A stretch of DNA of 64,000 bases from Duganella sacchari (GTDB taxonomy: Bacteria > Pseudomonadota > Gammaproteobacteria > Burkholderiales > Burkholderiaceae_D), in assembly GCF_900143065.1 (NCBI RefSeq), contig NZ_FRCX01000002.1, forward strand, positions 372,001 through 436,000. The letters run 5' to 3'. The translations under genes and the position numbers were made by a program. The notes under the pieces are model-generated. The model was not told the origin of the DNA. It searched no databases and saw nothing but the letters and a program-made list of their open reading frames with translations. Positions 20,196-29,441 of this stretch are shown piece after piece. Position 1 is the first letter of the stretch, and the number at the start of each line of letters is the position of its first letter.

Positions 20196-20480
20196 CTACT
20201 TGAGCATGTCGAGTACGGCGACGTGCAACGCCCACCAGCGCCAAGCCGTCCAGCAGCATGGCATACGTGGCCGCCTCGGGAATCGGGCTCGCATCCATGG
20301 AAATGAAGCGCGGAAAATCATAACGATTGGTGGAAACGTCATCGTCCAGAATTCAATCCGAGGTACGCCGTCAACTTCTTTGCTAAAGGTCTTATTGCCA
20401 CCATAGGTCAGTTTCATCGACTCGGTGTCGCTCACCTTACCGCCGACATTCCCGGTGACGGGAGTAATGATTTCTATCCA
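20196..20480 (-). pseudogene. Frameshifted remnant of a PEP-CTERM gene
   Basis: Reading the minus strand, one frame gives GNVGGKVSDTESMKLTYGGN and then KEVDGVPRIEFWT. The next frame takes up STNRYDFPRFISMDASPIPEA followed by ATYAMLLDGLALVGVARRR, a PEP-CTERM tail. Both parts align with the intact protein at 19592-20143 (GGKVIDTDSFQLNYG; PRFYSLDISAVPEPATYGML), so a single indel near 20340 broke the frame. There is also no start codon, signal peptide or N-terminal half. The tail has PEA where the intact paralogue has PEP. This is a decayed paralogue. Confidence 0.75.
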
Positions 20481-20514
20481 ATTGTTACTTTTGATGCAAT
20501 AGCAACATACTATT

Positions 20515-20620
20515 ACTTGTCGGCACTTGCCCTGAGCGAGGCCGAGGCCTACGGCATCGTCCAGTTCCTGCTGGCACTGACCAGCGCTGACGCCAGGGCG
20601 CGATATCGATATAATTCAGT
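20515..20620 (+). pseudogene. Possible C-terminal fragment of a cytochrome c peroxidase-like gene
   Basis: The plus strand here encodes SALALSEAEAYGIVQFLLAL followed by TS, which resembles the conserved last helix of MauG / di-haem cytochrome c peroxidases (typically LT-E-E---IV-FL-ALT). There is no upstream coding sequence of that kind: the region before it is the PEP-CTERM remnant. It may be a leftover of a deletion that removed the rest of the gene. The resemblance covers only about 20 residues, so the assignment is weak. Confidence 0.3.
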
Positions 20621-20665
20621 AAAGAGGCGCCCGCACGATGGCGCCCGCAACCTGGAAAGAGTTCG

Positions 20666-21151
20666 ATGAAAGCTTTGCTTCTTTTGCTGGCAGTATCCGG
20701 TTCCGCCCTCGCCTCCGACGCCGACCTGCTGCGCTGCCGCAGCATTGCCGACGTCGCCGGCCGTGTCGCCTGCTATGACGCGATCCCGGTCGCAACGGCC
20801 GCCCGCCCGGCGGCCGCCCCCGGCGTTGCTGCGGCCACGCCAGTCGCACCAAGCGCGCCCGCAGCGAAGCCTGATCCGGCAGCGAACTTCGGCCTGAGCG
20901 CCACCCAGCTGCGCAAGTCCGACGAACCGACCACCATTGAAAGCACTCTGATCGGCACCATCGACGGCTGGAGTGCCGGCACCCTGTTCAAGCTGGCCAA
21001 TGGCCAGATCTGGCGCGTCGCCGATGACAGTGCGGCCTCCATCAGCGAAGTCACCAATCCCAAAGTCCGGATCAGCCGCAACGGTATCGGCACGATCTTC
21101 CTGGAAATCGAAGGCGCCAGCCAGGCGCCACGCGTGCGCCGCCTGCAGTAA
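20666..21151 (+). CDS. Exported protein of unknown function
   Basis: 161 residues. The signal peptide is MKALLLLLAVSGSALA. A short N-terminal motif DADLLRCRSIADVAGRVACYDAI, with two cysteines and the form of many small Burkholderiales periplasmic proteins, is followed by an Ala/Pro-rich linker (residues about 45-75). A compact C-terminal beta domain follows (TLIGTIDGWSAGTLFKLANG, IWRV, PKVRISRNGIGTIFLEIEG). I do not recognise a named family. A good ribosome site (GGAAAGAG) precedes ATG. It converges with the ldcA operon, whose last stop codon directly abuts its own. Confidence 0.8.
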   Translation: MKALLLLLAVSGSALASDADLLRCRSIADVAGRVACYDAIPVATAARPAAAPGVAAATPVAPSAPAAKPDPAANFGLSATQLRKSDEPTTIESTLIGTIDGWSAGTLFKLANGQIWRVADDSAASISEVTNPKVRISRNGIGTIFLEIEGASQAPRVRRLQ

Positions 21152-22072
21152 TTACAGCGTCGGGTAATCGCTGATCGTCAGATCAAAACCACGTTCGCTG
21201 GACACCAGATGCGCCATGCCGCCATACGGCAGCGTGGCGCGTTCCTTGATATGGCCAAACGGCAGGCCGGTCAGCACCGGAATCGGCAAACGCTGGCGCA
21301 GGTACGCCACCATACTGTCGAAGTCATAGCCATTGTCCACCGGGCTCAGTTTGTAGCCGGAGAAATCGCCCAGCACCAGCGCGCGCTGTCCTTCCAGCGC
21401 GCCCGCGTAGAACAGCTGCAGCACCATGCGCTCTACGCGATACGGATGCTCGCTGACATCCTCGATGAAGCAGATGCCCTGCTCCAGCGCCTGGAAATAC
21501 GGTGTGCCGAGCAGGCTGACCATCATCGCCAGATTCCCGCCCCACAGCTTGCCGCTGACGTCCAGCAGCGGATTATCGGCAGCGCCGTCGGCCACCGCGC
21601 CGCGCACCTGGTGCACCGGACCGCGCAGGCAGTTCCAGAACTGGTCCAGCGTGTACGCCACCGGCTCGGGACGAATGAAGTCGTCGCACATCATCGGCCC
21701 GCCAAAGCTGATGCGGCCGGTCTGCTTCATCAACGGCATCTGGAACGCGGTAAAGTCGCTGTAGCCGACAAACAGCTTGCCGCTGTCCGCCATCTTATGA
21801 AAGTCGATCGACGGCAGCAGGCGCGACATGCCATACGAGCCGCGCAGCGCGATCACCACCTGCACTGCGGGATCGGCGGCGGCGGCATTCAACTGCGCCA
21901 GGCGCCATTCGTCGGTGCCGCCGAAGCGCTGGAATTTCTTATCGTCGTCGTAGTAATTGTGGACCAGGAAGCCTTGCTGCTCCAGGCGCTGCACGCCCAG
22001 GTTGTAGGCTGCGATATCAAGCGGACAGCCGCTGGGCGCCGCGATGGCGATGCCGATGTTCGATGTGCTCAA
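21152..22072 (-). CDS. ldcA: Muramoyltetrapeptide LD-carboxypeptidase (peptidase S66)
   Basis: 306 residues, no signal peptide, so cytoplasmic. Removes the terminal D-Ala from recycled muropeptide tetrapeptides. The catalytic serine is Ser83 in RGSYGMSRLLPSID, equivalent to the GGYGASRLL of E. coli LdcA, and GYSDFTAFQ matches the following conserved block. The glutamate lies in CFIEDVSEHPYRVER and the histidine in PFGHIKERATLPYG. The gene is last in a minus-strand run with queE, queD, tadA and an alpha/beta hydrolase, 10 bases after the hydrolase stop. Confidence 0.93.
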   Translation of the reverse strand: MSTSNIGIAIAAPSGCPLDIAAYNLGVQRLEQQGFLVHNYYDDDKKFQRFGGTDEWRLAQLNAAAADPAVQVVIALRGSYGMSRLLPSIDFHKMADSGKLFVGYSDFTAFQMPLMKQTGRISFGGPMMCDDFIRPEPVAYTLDQFWNCLRGPVHQVRGAVADGAADNPLLDVSGKLWGGNLAMMVSLLGTPYFQALEQGICFIEDVSEHPYRVERMVLQLFYAGALEGQRALVLGDFSGYKLSPVDNGYDFDSMVAYLRQRLPIPVLTGLPFGHIKERATLPYGGMAHLVSSERGFDLTISDYPTL

Positions 22073-22082
22073 AGTGTCTCTG

Positions 22083-23030
22083 TCAGTGATGGGTGCCGCT
22101 GCCTGCGCGATGCTGCGGCAGCGGAGGAAGTTCGGCCGTCATATTACCGCGCAGGTGCTGGTCGAGCAAGGCAAGCAGGCGCTCGATCAGCTGCGGCGGC
22201 AGGTCATGTCCCATGCCCTCGATGACATGCAGCCGCGCATCGGGAATCGACTGCGCCGTATCGACGCCGCAGGCCACCGGCACCAGCGGGTCGGCCGCGC
22301 CGTGTATCACCATCGCCGGACAATGTATCCGCCGCAGCAGCGGCGTGCGGTCGCCGGAAGCGACAATCGCCACCAGTTGCCGCGCCACGCCATCGGGATT
22401 GGTGCCGCGGTCCAGCGCCCGCTCTATATTCGCGCGCAACACGCGCTCCGGCGTGGGAAAGGATGGGCTGCCGATCAGGCGATACACCGCCATCATATGT
22501 TCCACCACGGCCTTGCGGTCGCCCATGTCAACTGAGCGCATCATCGCATTGCGCGCGCTCGCGGTGGGACCAGGCAAGCCGCGCTTGCCGCTGGTGGACA
22601 TGATGGAGGTCAGGCTCAGCGTGCGCGCGGCAAAGCGCGAAGCGAAGATCTGCGCAATCATGCCGCCCATGGAGACGCCCACCACATGCGCCTTGGCGAC
22701 GCCCAGCGCATCGAGCAGGCCAAGCGCATCGTCGGCCATGTCGCCCAGTGTGTAGGCGGGCTGCTGCTTCAAGCCGACCAGCGACTTGAGATAGGCCCAC
22801 AGCAGATTGGGTTTTTTATGTTCGTGGAATTTGCTGGACAGGCCGATGTCGCGGTTGTCGAAGCGGATCACATAGTAGCCCTGTTCGACCAGCCCTTCCA
22901 CCAGATCCGCAGGCCAGGCGATCAGCTGCATGCCGAGCCCCATGATGAGCAGCACCGCCGGATCGAGCGGATTACCGCTGGTTTCGTAGGCAATCGTGAT
23001 GCCGTTTGCTTGCGCCGTAGCCAAGACCAT
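22083..23030 (-). CDS. Alpha/beta hydrolase
   Basis: 315 residues. Classic alpha/beta hydrolase: an oxyanion-region LLIMGLGMQLIAWP, then FDNRDIGLSSK, and the nucleophile elbow GVSMGGM with Ser120. The acid is probably in HGAADPLVPV and the histidine in EGMGHDLPPQL. This fits the subfamily annotated as hydrolases of esters or haloalkane-like substrates; the substrate cannot be told. The C-terminal 20 residues are Pro/His-rich. It is inside the queE-queD-tadA-hydrolase-ldcA run, starting 59 bases after tadA. Confidence 0.9.
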   Translation of the reverse strand: MVLATAQANGITIAYETSGNPLDPAVLLIMGLGMQLIAWPADLVEGLVEQGYYVIRFDNRDIGLSSKFHEHKKPNLLWAYLKSLVGLKQQPAYTLGDMADDALGLLDALGVAKAHVVGVSMGGMIAQIFASRFAARTLSLTSIMSTSGKRGLPGPTASARNAMMRSVDMGDRKAVVEHMMAVYRLIGSPSFPTPERVLRANIERALDRGTNPDGVARQLVAIVASGDRTPLLRRIHCPAMVIHGAADPLVPVACGVDTAQSIPDARLHVIEGMGHDLPPQLIERLLALLDQHLRGNMTAELPPLPQHRAGSGTHH

Positions 23031-23089
23031 CTCCCTGTGCGTGCTTGGGAATCAGCATACCATTTTTTGCTGGCGCGGTGAAACCGGCC

Positions 23090-24014
<925 letters not shown>

Positions 24015-24650
24015 TTAAGGTATCTGTAAAAGTTTATGGGTTTGCAAGCTCAGCTTCCACTTCGGGTTGCGCTTGCAGGTCTCGATCGCCAGCCGGGTAT
24101 TGAACTCGGCCAGCGGGCCGTCCATGGCCTGCACGTAAAAGTTCTCGAAATCCAGCTGTTCGTAGACCGACAGGTCCTGGTTGGTCTGCGGTATCACGAC
24201 CTTGATTTCGCTGCCTTTGCGGACCACCAGCTCGGCGCCCATTTTCGGGCTGACGCAGATCCAGTCCACGCCGTCCGGCACCGGCAACGTGCCGTTGGTT
24301 TCAATCGCAATGGTAAAGCCGGCCGCATGCATGGCATCGATGAGCGGCTTGTCCAGCTGCAGCAGCGGCTCGCCGCCCGTGAATACCACGTACTTGCTGG
24401 CCGGATAGCTTTCCGGCCACAGCGCATTGATGGTGGCCGCCAGGGCTTCCGGCGTCTTGAACTTGCCGCCGCCTTCGCCATCGGTCCCGACGAAATCGGT
24501 ATCGCAGAACTGGCAAATGGCGCTGGCACGGTCGCTTTCGCGGCCGGTCCACAGGTTGCAGCCGGAAAAGCGGCAGAACACGGCCGGACGGCCGGCGTGG
24601 GCGCCCTCACCCTGCAACGTGTAGAAAATCTCTTTGATGCTGTAAGTCAC
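24015..24650 (-). CDS. queE: 7-carboxy-7-deazaguanine synthase (radical SAM)
   Basis: 211 residues from GTG 24650 (encoding TYSIKEIFYTLQGEG next; AGGAAC upstream). An upstream in-frame TTG at 24677 overlaps the TATAAT box and is unlikely. Converts 6-carboxytetrahydropterin to CDG in queuosine synthesis. The cluster motif is C-x14-C-x2-C (GCNLWTGRESDRASAICQFC), a form seen in Burkholderia-type QueE rather than the usual CX3CX2C. YVVFTGGEPLLQLD is the SAM-binding GGE motif. It leads the queE-queD-tadA operon. Confidence 0.95.
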   Translation of the reverse strand: MTYSIKEIFYTLQGEGAHAGRPAVFCRFSGCNLWTGRESDRASAICQFCDTDFVGTDGEGGGKFKTPEALAATINALWPESYPASKYVVFTGGEPLLQLDKPLIDAMHAAGFTIAIETNGTLPVPDGVDWICVSPKMGAELVVRKGSEIKVVIPQTNQDLSVYEQLDFENFYVQAMDGPLAEFNTRLAIETCKRNPKWKLSLQTHKLLQIP

Positions 24651-24676
24651 GATAGTTCCTGATAGGACAACCCTCA

Positions 24677-24682
24677 ATTATA
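24677..24682 (-). promoter_or_regulatory. Minus 10 element of the queE operon
   Basis: A perfect TATAAT on the minus strand, 27 bases before the queE GTG start, implies a leader of about 20 bases. No clear minus 35 hexamer is seen at the right distance. A preQ1 riboswitch would not fit in so short a leader. Confidence 0.5.
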
Positions 24683-24810
24683 TCCCACGCCACAGTTTCC
24701 GGGTAGAACCGCCAGAAGTTGACATTTCACAATGCTTGCACTTGGTAAGCAGTTATGTTGGTCGATGTGGACGCTTGCCAACGTTGTCCTCCATCCCAGG
24801 AAGATACACC

Positions 24811-25575
24811 ATGAGATACGCGCCGCTCCTCCTTGAAATCGACCTGTTCTGCGCCAGCGTGTGCATGCTGGCAGCCGCCGCCTGCGTGCTGCTGTGGTGG
24901 CGGCAACGCGCGCAGGCGAGGCGGGCGATGACCCACGCGCGCCAGCAGATCCGCCAGCTCAGCGCCAGCCAGCAATCGCTGCGCGACGCCGAACGGCGCC
25001 GCATCGCCTGCGACCTGCATGACGACCTCGGCCAGCAACTGCTGGCGCTGGCGATGGACTGCGCCACGCTGCAGACGCAGCACCCCGCGCTGGCGCAGCC
25101 GCTGGCCTGGCAGGCATCGCGCATCCAGCAAGCGACGCGGGCCATGCGTGCCATTGTCCACGATTTGACGCCGGAGGCGCTGGAATCGGGCCTGGAAGGC
25201 GCGCTGCAACAACAGATCGCCCAGTTCTCGCGCCTGAGCGGCATCCCGTGCCGTCTCGACGCCACGCCCGACGCCTTCGACGGCCCGCCTGCGGAACGCA
25301 CCGACACCGTGGTCTACCGCGTGCTGCAGGAATCCCTGAGCAATATCGTGCGCCATGCGCAGGCATCCGAAGTCCGCGTCGACCTGTACCGGCAGGAACA
25401 CTGTCTGAACCTGACCGTGCGCGATAACGGCGTCGGCCTGCCGCAGCTCGGCGCACGTGCCGGCTTTGGATTGCGCGGCATCGCCCAGCGCGTCGCCGAG
25501 GTCGGCGGCCGCGTTGACATTGCCAGCACACCCGGCGCGGGCACCGCGCTCACCCTGTCCATCCCCATCCAATAA
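24811..25575 (+). CDS. Sensor histidine kinase, NarL/DesK-type HisKA_3
   Basis: 254 residues from ATG 24811 (AGGAAGA upstream). One N-terminal membrane helix (DLFCASVCMLAAAACVLLWW) and no sensor domain, then a coiled coil and the HisKA_3 box ERRRIACDLHDDLGQQLLAL with phosphoacceptor His70. The HATPase part has an N-box QESLSNIVRHAQASE, VRDNGVGLP and GFGLRGIAQRV. Kinases of this kind pair with NarL/LuxR-type response regulators, but no such regulator is adjacent. The next gene, 17 bases on, is a diguanylate cyclase, so they are likely an operon. Divergent from queE. Confidence 0.9.
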   Translation: MRYAPLLLEIDLFCASVCMLAAAACVLLWWRQRAQARRAMTHARQQIRQLSASQQSLRDAERRRIACDLHDDLGQQLLALAMDCATLQTQHPALAQPLAWQASRIQQATRAMRAIVHDLTPEALESGLEGALQQQIAQFSRLSGIPCRLDATPDAFDGPPAERTDTVVYRVLQESLSNIVRHAQASEVRVDLYRQEHCLNLTVRDNGVGLPQLGARAGFGLRGIAQRVAEVGGRVDIASTPGAGTALTLSIPIQ

Positions 25576-25592
25576 CCAGCGAGGCGGCGCCC

Positions 25593-26588
25593 ATGAACAG
25601 CTCCCAGAAAATCCAGCATGTGATGGAATTCTCCCAGGCGGACCAGCAGCATGGCTTCGCGCTCAAACTCATGGAATTGCTGGTCATTCCCACCTTCGTC
25701 ATCGACACCAGTGGCAAAATCATTATCTGGAACCGCGCGTGCGAACGCCTGACCGGCGTCGAAGCCTGGGAGGTGCTGGGCACCGCCGACCACTGGAAAT
25801 GCTTTTATGGCGAGCAGCGTCCCACGCTGGCCGACCTCGTGATCCAGGGCCGCGCCGCCGATCTGCACCGGCTTTACCGCCAGCACGCGCGCCGCAACGA
25901 CGCCGACAACAATCTGTGCGCCGAAAACTGGTGCGACATGCCGCGCCTGGGCCGGCGCCGCTACCTGGCTGCCGACGCCAGCCCCATTCTCGATAGCGAA
26001 GGCAAGCTGGTGGCGGTGGTGGAAACCCTGCGCGATGTCACCGATGAAAAGCACGCCCAGGTGGCGCTGGAACAGCTGGCCACGCGCGACGGCCTGACCG
26101 GCCTGGCCAATCGCCGCTGCTTCGACGACACCCTCAACGCCGAATGGCAGCGCGCCTTGCGCCATCAGCAGCCCCTGTCGCTGCTGATGGTCGATGTCGA
26201 TAACTTCAAGCAGTACAACGACGCCTACGGCCACCTGGGCGGCGACGAGTGTTTGCAACGCATCGCCACGGCCGTGTCGAGCGAAATGCGCGCCAACGAC
26301 CTGGTGGCGCGCTATGGCGGCGAAGAGTTTGCGGTGATTTTGCCCAACCAGTCGCTGAAAGGCGCGGCGATCGTGGCGGAACGCATCCGCTGCCGCGTGG
26401 AGCAGCTGCGGCTACCCAACCTGGGCAGCCAGCAGCATGTGGTGACGGTCAGCATCGGCGCAGCCACGGCGCTGGCGGCGCCGGAGACCGATCCCAGCCA
26501 GCTGGTGGCCACGGCCGATTCGGCGCTGTACCGCGCCAAGCACATGGGCCGCAACCGTATCAGCCTGCCGGGTACCGATGGTCCGTGA
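25593..26588 (+). CDS. PAS-domain diguanylate cyclase
   Basis: 331 residues. An N-terminal PAS domain (about 25-155: VIPTFVIDTSGKIIIWNRAC, VVETLRDVTDEK) is followed by a GGDEF domain (about 160-325) with DGLTGLANRRCFD and the active-site signature YGGEEF at 241-246. An RxxD product-inhibition site (RAND, 233-236) lies at the correct distance before it. It should make c-di-GMP and be product-inhibited. No membrane segments. The insertion with LCAENWCDMPRLG in the PAS domain has two cysteines, as in some PAS domains that sense redox or metals. Probably co-transcribed with the upstream kinase. Confidence 0.93.
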   Translation: MNSSQKIQHVMEFSQADQQHGFALKLMELLVIPTFVIDTSGKIIIWNRACERLTGVEAWEVLGTADHWKCFYGEQRPTLADLVIQGRAADLHRLYRQHARRNDADNNLCAENWCDMPRLGRRRYLAADASPILDSEGKLVAVVETLRDVTDEKHAQVALEQLATRDGLTGLANRRCFDDTLNAEWQRALRHQQPLSLLMVDVDNFKQYNDAYGHLGGDECLQRIATAVSSEMRANDLVARYGGEEFAVILPNQSLKGAAIVAERIRCRVEQLRLPNLGSQQHVVTVSIGAATALAAPETDPSQLVATADSALYRAKHMGRNRISLPGTDGP

Positions 26589-28301
26589 TTACGCTGGAAT
26601 CCACGGCGTGTACGACACGCCGACCGGAATCACATGGCTGATGACTTCGATGTTTTCCGCCGACTCCGAGAAGTTCACCAGCAGCTGCTCACGCGACATG
26701 CCGTTGGTCAGCGCATTCAGCTGGACATTGTAGCCCGCGATATCCGGCTCGCGATGCAGCACGTTGTGGTACAGGCTGGTGACAAACACACTGTTGCTGG
26801 CATTTTCGCCGTAGGTCCGCACAAACTCGGGGCTGTTGATAAATCCCCTGGCGATCGACAGCAGCGTCTGTCCGTGATCCATGCGGTACAGCCAGAAGCC
26901 CATGCCCAGGTCGTCCGGCGTACGGGCAAACATGGCGCCGTACAAACGGTACAGCTGCCCCGCTTCCCCGCTGGTGTCCAGCGCCAGGCCCGTGTTGTCG
27001 CTGAACTGGACACGTTCCACGCCGGCCAGGAAATCCGCAGTACCGGCAGCATTGGTCACCGTCACGCCACCGACATTGGCCGACACCGTAAAATCGGCAC
27101 GCTTGCCGCCGAAGTTGACCAGGTCGATGCCAGCGCCGCCCCAGATCAGCTGGCTGCCGCTGCCGGCAGTCAGCACATCGTTATTGACGCCGCCCGCCAG
27201 CAGCGAACTGTAATTGGACAGCTGGATCGCTGCATCGCTGAATTGCAGCTTGCTGATGCCCACCAGCGTATCGGTGCCGTCGCCGGTCACAGTCAGGTTG
27301 CTGATCGAACCCGACAAGGCATAAGACGCCAGTGTATGGCTGAACACCACCGTATCGTTGCCGCCGACGCCCGTAATCAGGTCATTGCCGGCGCCTTCGT
27401 ATATCGTGTCGGCGCCCACGCCGCCAGTAATCACGTTGCCAGCCGAATTGGCATAAATCGTCGAACCGCCACTGCCGGCAAGCGCGCGCTCGATGGTGAC
27501 GTTATAGGCAATCGAAATATTGTTATAGCCCGGCGCGGTTTCACTGAAGCTGCCCGCGTTCAGGTTGATGACGCTGGCATTGGTGCACGCGGAAAAATCC
27601 AGCGTGTCGGTGCCGCCCGCATCCCAGATACACTGCAATGGCGCATCGGTGCCGAAGCTGTAGGTATCGTTGCCGGTGTGATAGCTCATGTTGGCGCCAT
27701 ACAGATACTGCATCGCCTGGATGTCGTACAGCATCGGCGTGATGCCGTAGTTACCGTTGAGCTTGAAACCAGCGCCGACGTTATACGACATCTGCGTGTA
27801 ATCGATATTGTCCTGCGCCGCCGGCAGGAACGGGCCGTCAATGGAGCTGCCGGTGGAATCGTAATTGCCAGGATGCTTGAAACCCAGCGTATGGCCCAGC
27901 TCGTGGATCAGCACCGCGATGCCAAAGTCGCCGTCCTGGAAGCTGAAGTTGTAGGCGTCCTTGTTATTCGTGAACAGATAGGTCGGATCGCTACCGTTCG
28001 GCAGATACGCATAGCCGCTGCTCTGCTTGCCCTGGTCGTTGGTACCCAGCTGGATGTTGCCGCCAAACGCCACCTCGGTGAATTTGATATTCGCCACCGC
28101 TGCCCATTTGGCCATGGCCGCACGCGCGCCAGCCTGCTGTTCGGCGCTCATCGGCGCGAAACCATTGGCGTCATCGGCGCTGGCGTCGGAAGGCAGCGTC
28201 GTCATGAAACTGTAGGTGAGCGACACCGGCTGTCCAGCTTTGGATTTCCAGCTGCTATACACCAGGGAGTCAATGGAATTATTACCGGTCGTTAAGCTCA
28301 T
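26589..28301 (-). CDS. Serralysin-like RTX zinc metalloprotease with DUF4214
   Basis: 570 residues, no signal peptide. Residues 1-190 are a metzincin (M10B) domain: the zinc motif HELGHTLGFKH has His133, Glu134, His137 and His143, with the Met-turn at MSYN (Met171). A short RTX block follows around 285-330 (GGVGADTIYEGAGNDLITGV), which binds calcium, and the region about 435-545 matches DUF4214 (LYRLYGAMFARTPDDLGMGF, LYHNVLHREPDIAGYN). RTX proteases are exported by type I secretion using C-terminal signals; no ABC, HlyD or TolC genes are near. Convergent with and abutting the PAS-GGDEF gene. Confidence 0.9.
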   Translation of the reverse strand: MSLTTGNNSIDSLVYSSWKSKAGQPVSLTYSFMTTLPSDASADDANGFAPMSAEQQAGARAAMAKWAAVANIKFTEVAFGGNIQLGTNDQGKQSSGYAYLPNGSDPTYLFTNNKDAYNFSFQDGDFGIAVLIHELGHTLGFKHPGNYDSTGSSIDGPFLPAAQDNIDYTQMSYNVGAGFKLNGNYGITPMLYDIQAMQYLYGANMSYHTGNDTYSFGTDAPLQCIWDAGGTDTLDFSACTNASVINLNAGSFSETAPGYNNISIAYNVTIERALAGSGGSTIYANSAGNVITGGVGADTIYEGAGNDLITGVGGNDTVVFSHTLASYALSGSISNLTVTGDGTDTLVGISKLQFSDAAIQLSNYSSLLAGGVNNDVLTAGSGSQLIWGGAGIDLVNFGGKRADFTVSANVGGVTVTNAAGTADFLAGVERVQFSDNTGLALDTSGEAGQLYRLYGAMFARTPDDLGMGFWLYRMDHGQTLLSIARGFINSPEFVRTYGENASNSVFVTSLYHNVLHREPDIAGYNVQLNALTNGMSREQLLVNFSESAENIEVISHVIPVGVSYTPWIPA

Positions 28302-28388
28302 GACATTGTCGATTCAATAAAATAAAGGGCGCAGGCCAGCATCGCCGAGCCTCCTCACAGAATAACATTCTTGTTGCCCCAGCGATAC

Positions 28389-28637
28389 TTATTCAAAGGG
28401 ATTTGCGACGATAGTGTGGGCAGCAGGCGGCAGTTTGGCCGGCAGCGGCTGGCCTTCCAGGCGGGCCACGACCCCAGCCAGCAACTGCTGCAATGCGCGC
28501 GCATCCGCCAAGCCGGCCTGGTCGGCCGTCAGGTCGATATCGCCGTTGATGGTCACACGGTCCAGGCGGTTCTCGATACTCAGACCGCCGATGCGCAGCA
28601 CGTCCGATTCATTTTGATAAGGCACAAACTTGCTCAT
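28389..28637 (-). CDS. Small protein of unknown function linked to the nuclease
   Basis: 82 residues. The ATG overlaps the nuclease stop (ATGA), so it is translationally coupled. The sequence (VLRIGGLSIENRLDRVTING, DIDLTADQAGLADARALQQL, and so on) has no signal peptide, cysteines or recognised motif, and looks like a small beta-plus-helix fold. The coupling suggests a role in protecting from or folding the nuclease, for example as an immunity-like partner. This is inference from position only: the nuclease is exported and this protein is not. Confidence 0.6.
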   Translation of the reverse strand: MSKFVPYQNESDVLRIGGLSIENRLDRVTINGDIDLTADQAGLADARALQQLLAGVVARLEGQPLPAKLPPAAHTIVANPFE

Positions 28638-29410
28638 TCCTTGCTCCCGTCTTTACGTTGTCTCACCTTCGGCATGCGCAGCATGACTTCTTTCTGCGCC
28701 GTCGACAGCGACGGCAACAGCTTGATGCCCACCTTGTCTTCAAGCTGTGCAATGCTCAGCATATCGTAGCTCGCGTCGCTACGGTTTTCGATAAAGAAAG
28801 CTGCGCCGGCACGCTGGCGCGGGCTGTAGACCAGCTTGTACAAATGGCTCGGCACCAGGACATTGCCGACCTTCTGCAGATTGCCGCCGATAAAGGCCGG
28901 CCCGGTGATCACGTACAGATCGCCCTCCTTCTGCGCCATCTTGCGCACCACGCCTTCGATACCGGCCCAGATGTGGCGGTTATTCTCGGCATCCTGCGGC
29001 ACCATGTTTGCCAGCGTAAAGCTTTCGTGCTGGGTTTCGCGGTCTGGCATATCGCCGTTCGGCGCCATGTGGCCACGGTCGTAGCCGCTGCGGGCGTAGT
29101 CGGTCAATTCGGCGCGCGTACCGGGCGCCAGGCGCGGCTCGGGGTGGAAGGAGTTTTCGCGCGACAGGTTCTTTGCCGCATCGATATTTTGCGCCGTCAG
29201 ATGCTCGGCCGACCACAGCGGCGTGCGCGTGATTCCAGAGTACATCACGCCAAACACGCCGTAGCATAGCTCGGTGGTGGCGACATTCATTTTGGCATTG
29301 CGGATTTCCGGCAAACGGCCATCGACATAATGAGTGGGGCATTGGCCCGCCGTGGCCACGGTGGCGGCCAGCATTGCAGCCGTGGCCACCAGACGCTGAA
29401 TCAGATACAT
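28634..29410 (-). CDS. Secreted DNA/RNA non-specific endonuclease
   Basis: 258 residues from ATG 29410 (CAAGGAAACT upstream). A signal peptide (MYLIQRLVATAAMLAATVATA) leads into a NUC1/Serratia-type nuclease domain. The catalytic motif is YDRGHMAPNGD with His114 as general base, and the metal-binding Asn is in MVPQDAENNRHIWAGIE. Two cysteines (C24, C49) could form a disulphide near the N-terminus. It degrades extracellular or periplasmic nucleic acid. It is coupled to the small gene downstream. Confidence 0.92.
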   Translation of the reverse strand: MYLIQRLVATAAMLAATVATAGQCPTHYVDGRLPEIRNAKMNVATTELCYGVFGVMYSGITRTPLWSAEHLTAQNIDAAKNLSRENSFHPEPRLAPGTRAELTDYARSGYDRGHMAPNGDMPDRETQHESFTLANMVPQDAENNRHIWAGIEGVVRKMAQKEGDLYVITGPAFIGGNLQKVGNVLVPSHLYKLVYSPRQRAGAAFFIENRSDASYDMLSIAQLEDKVGIKLLPSLSTAQKEVMLRMPKVRQRKDGSKE

Positions 29411-29441
29411 AGTTTCCTTGTTGCGATAAAGTCGCCGCATT

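Noticed and set aside
24651-24735. preQ1 riboswitch before queE
   Set aside because: The likely transcript leader is only about 20 bases long, too short, and no characteristic A-rich tail/hairpin is visible.
26634-28295. A 553-codon plus-strand frame over the metalloprotease
   Set aside because: Antisense to a gene with intact zinc and RTX motifs; no domain of its own.
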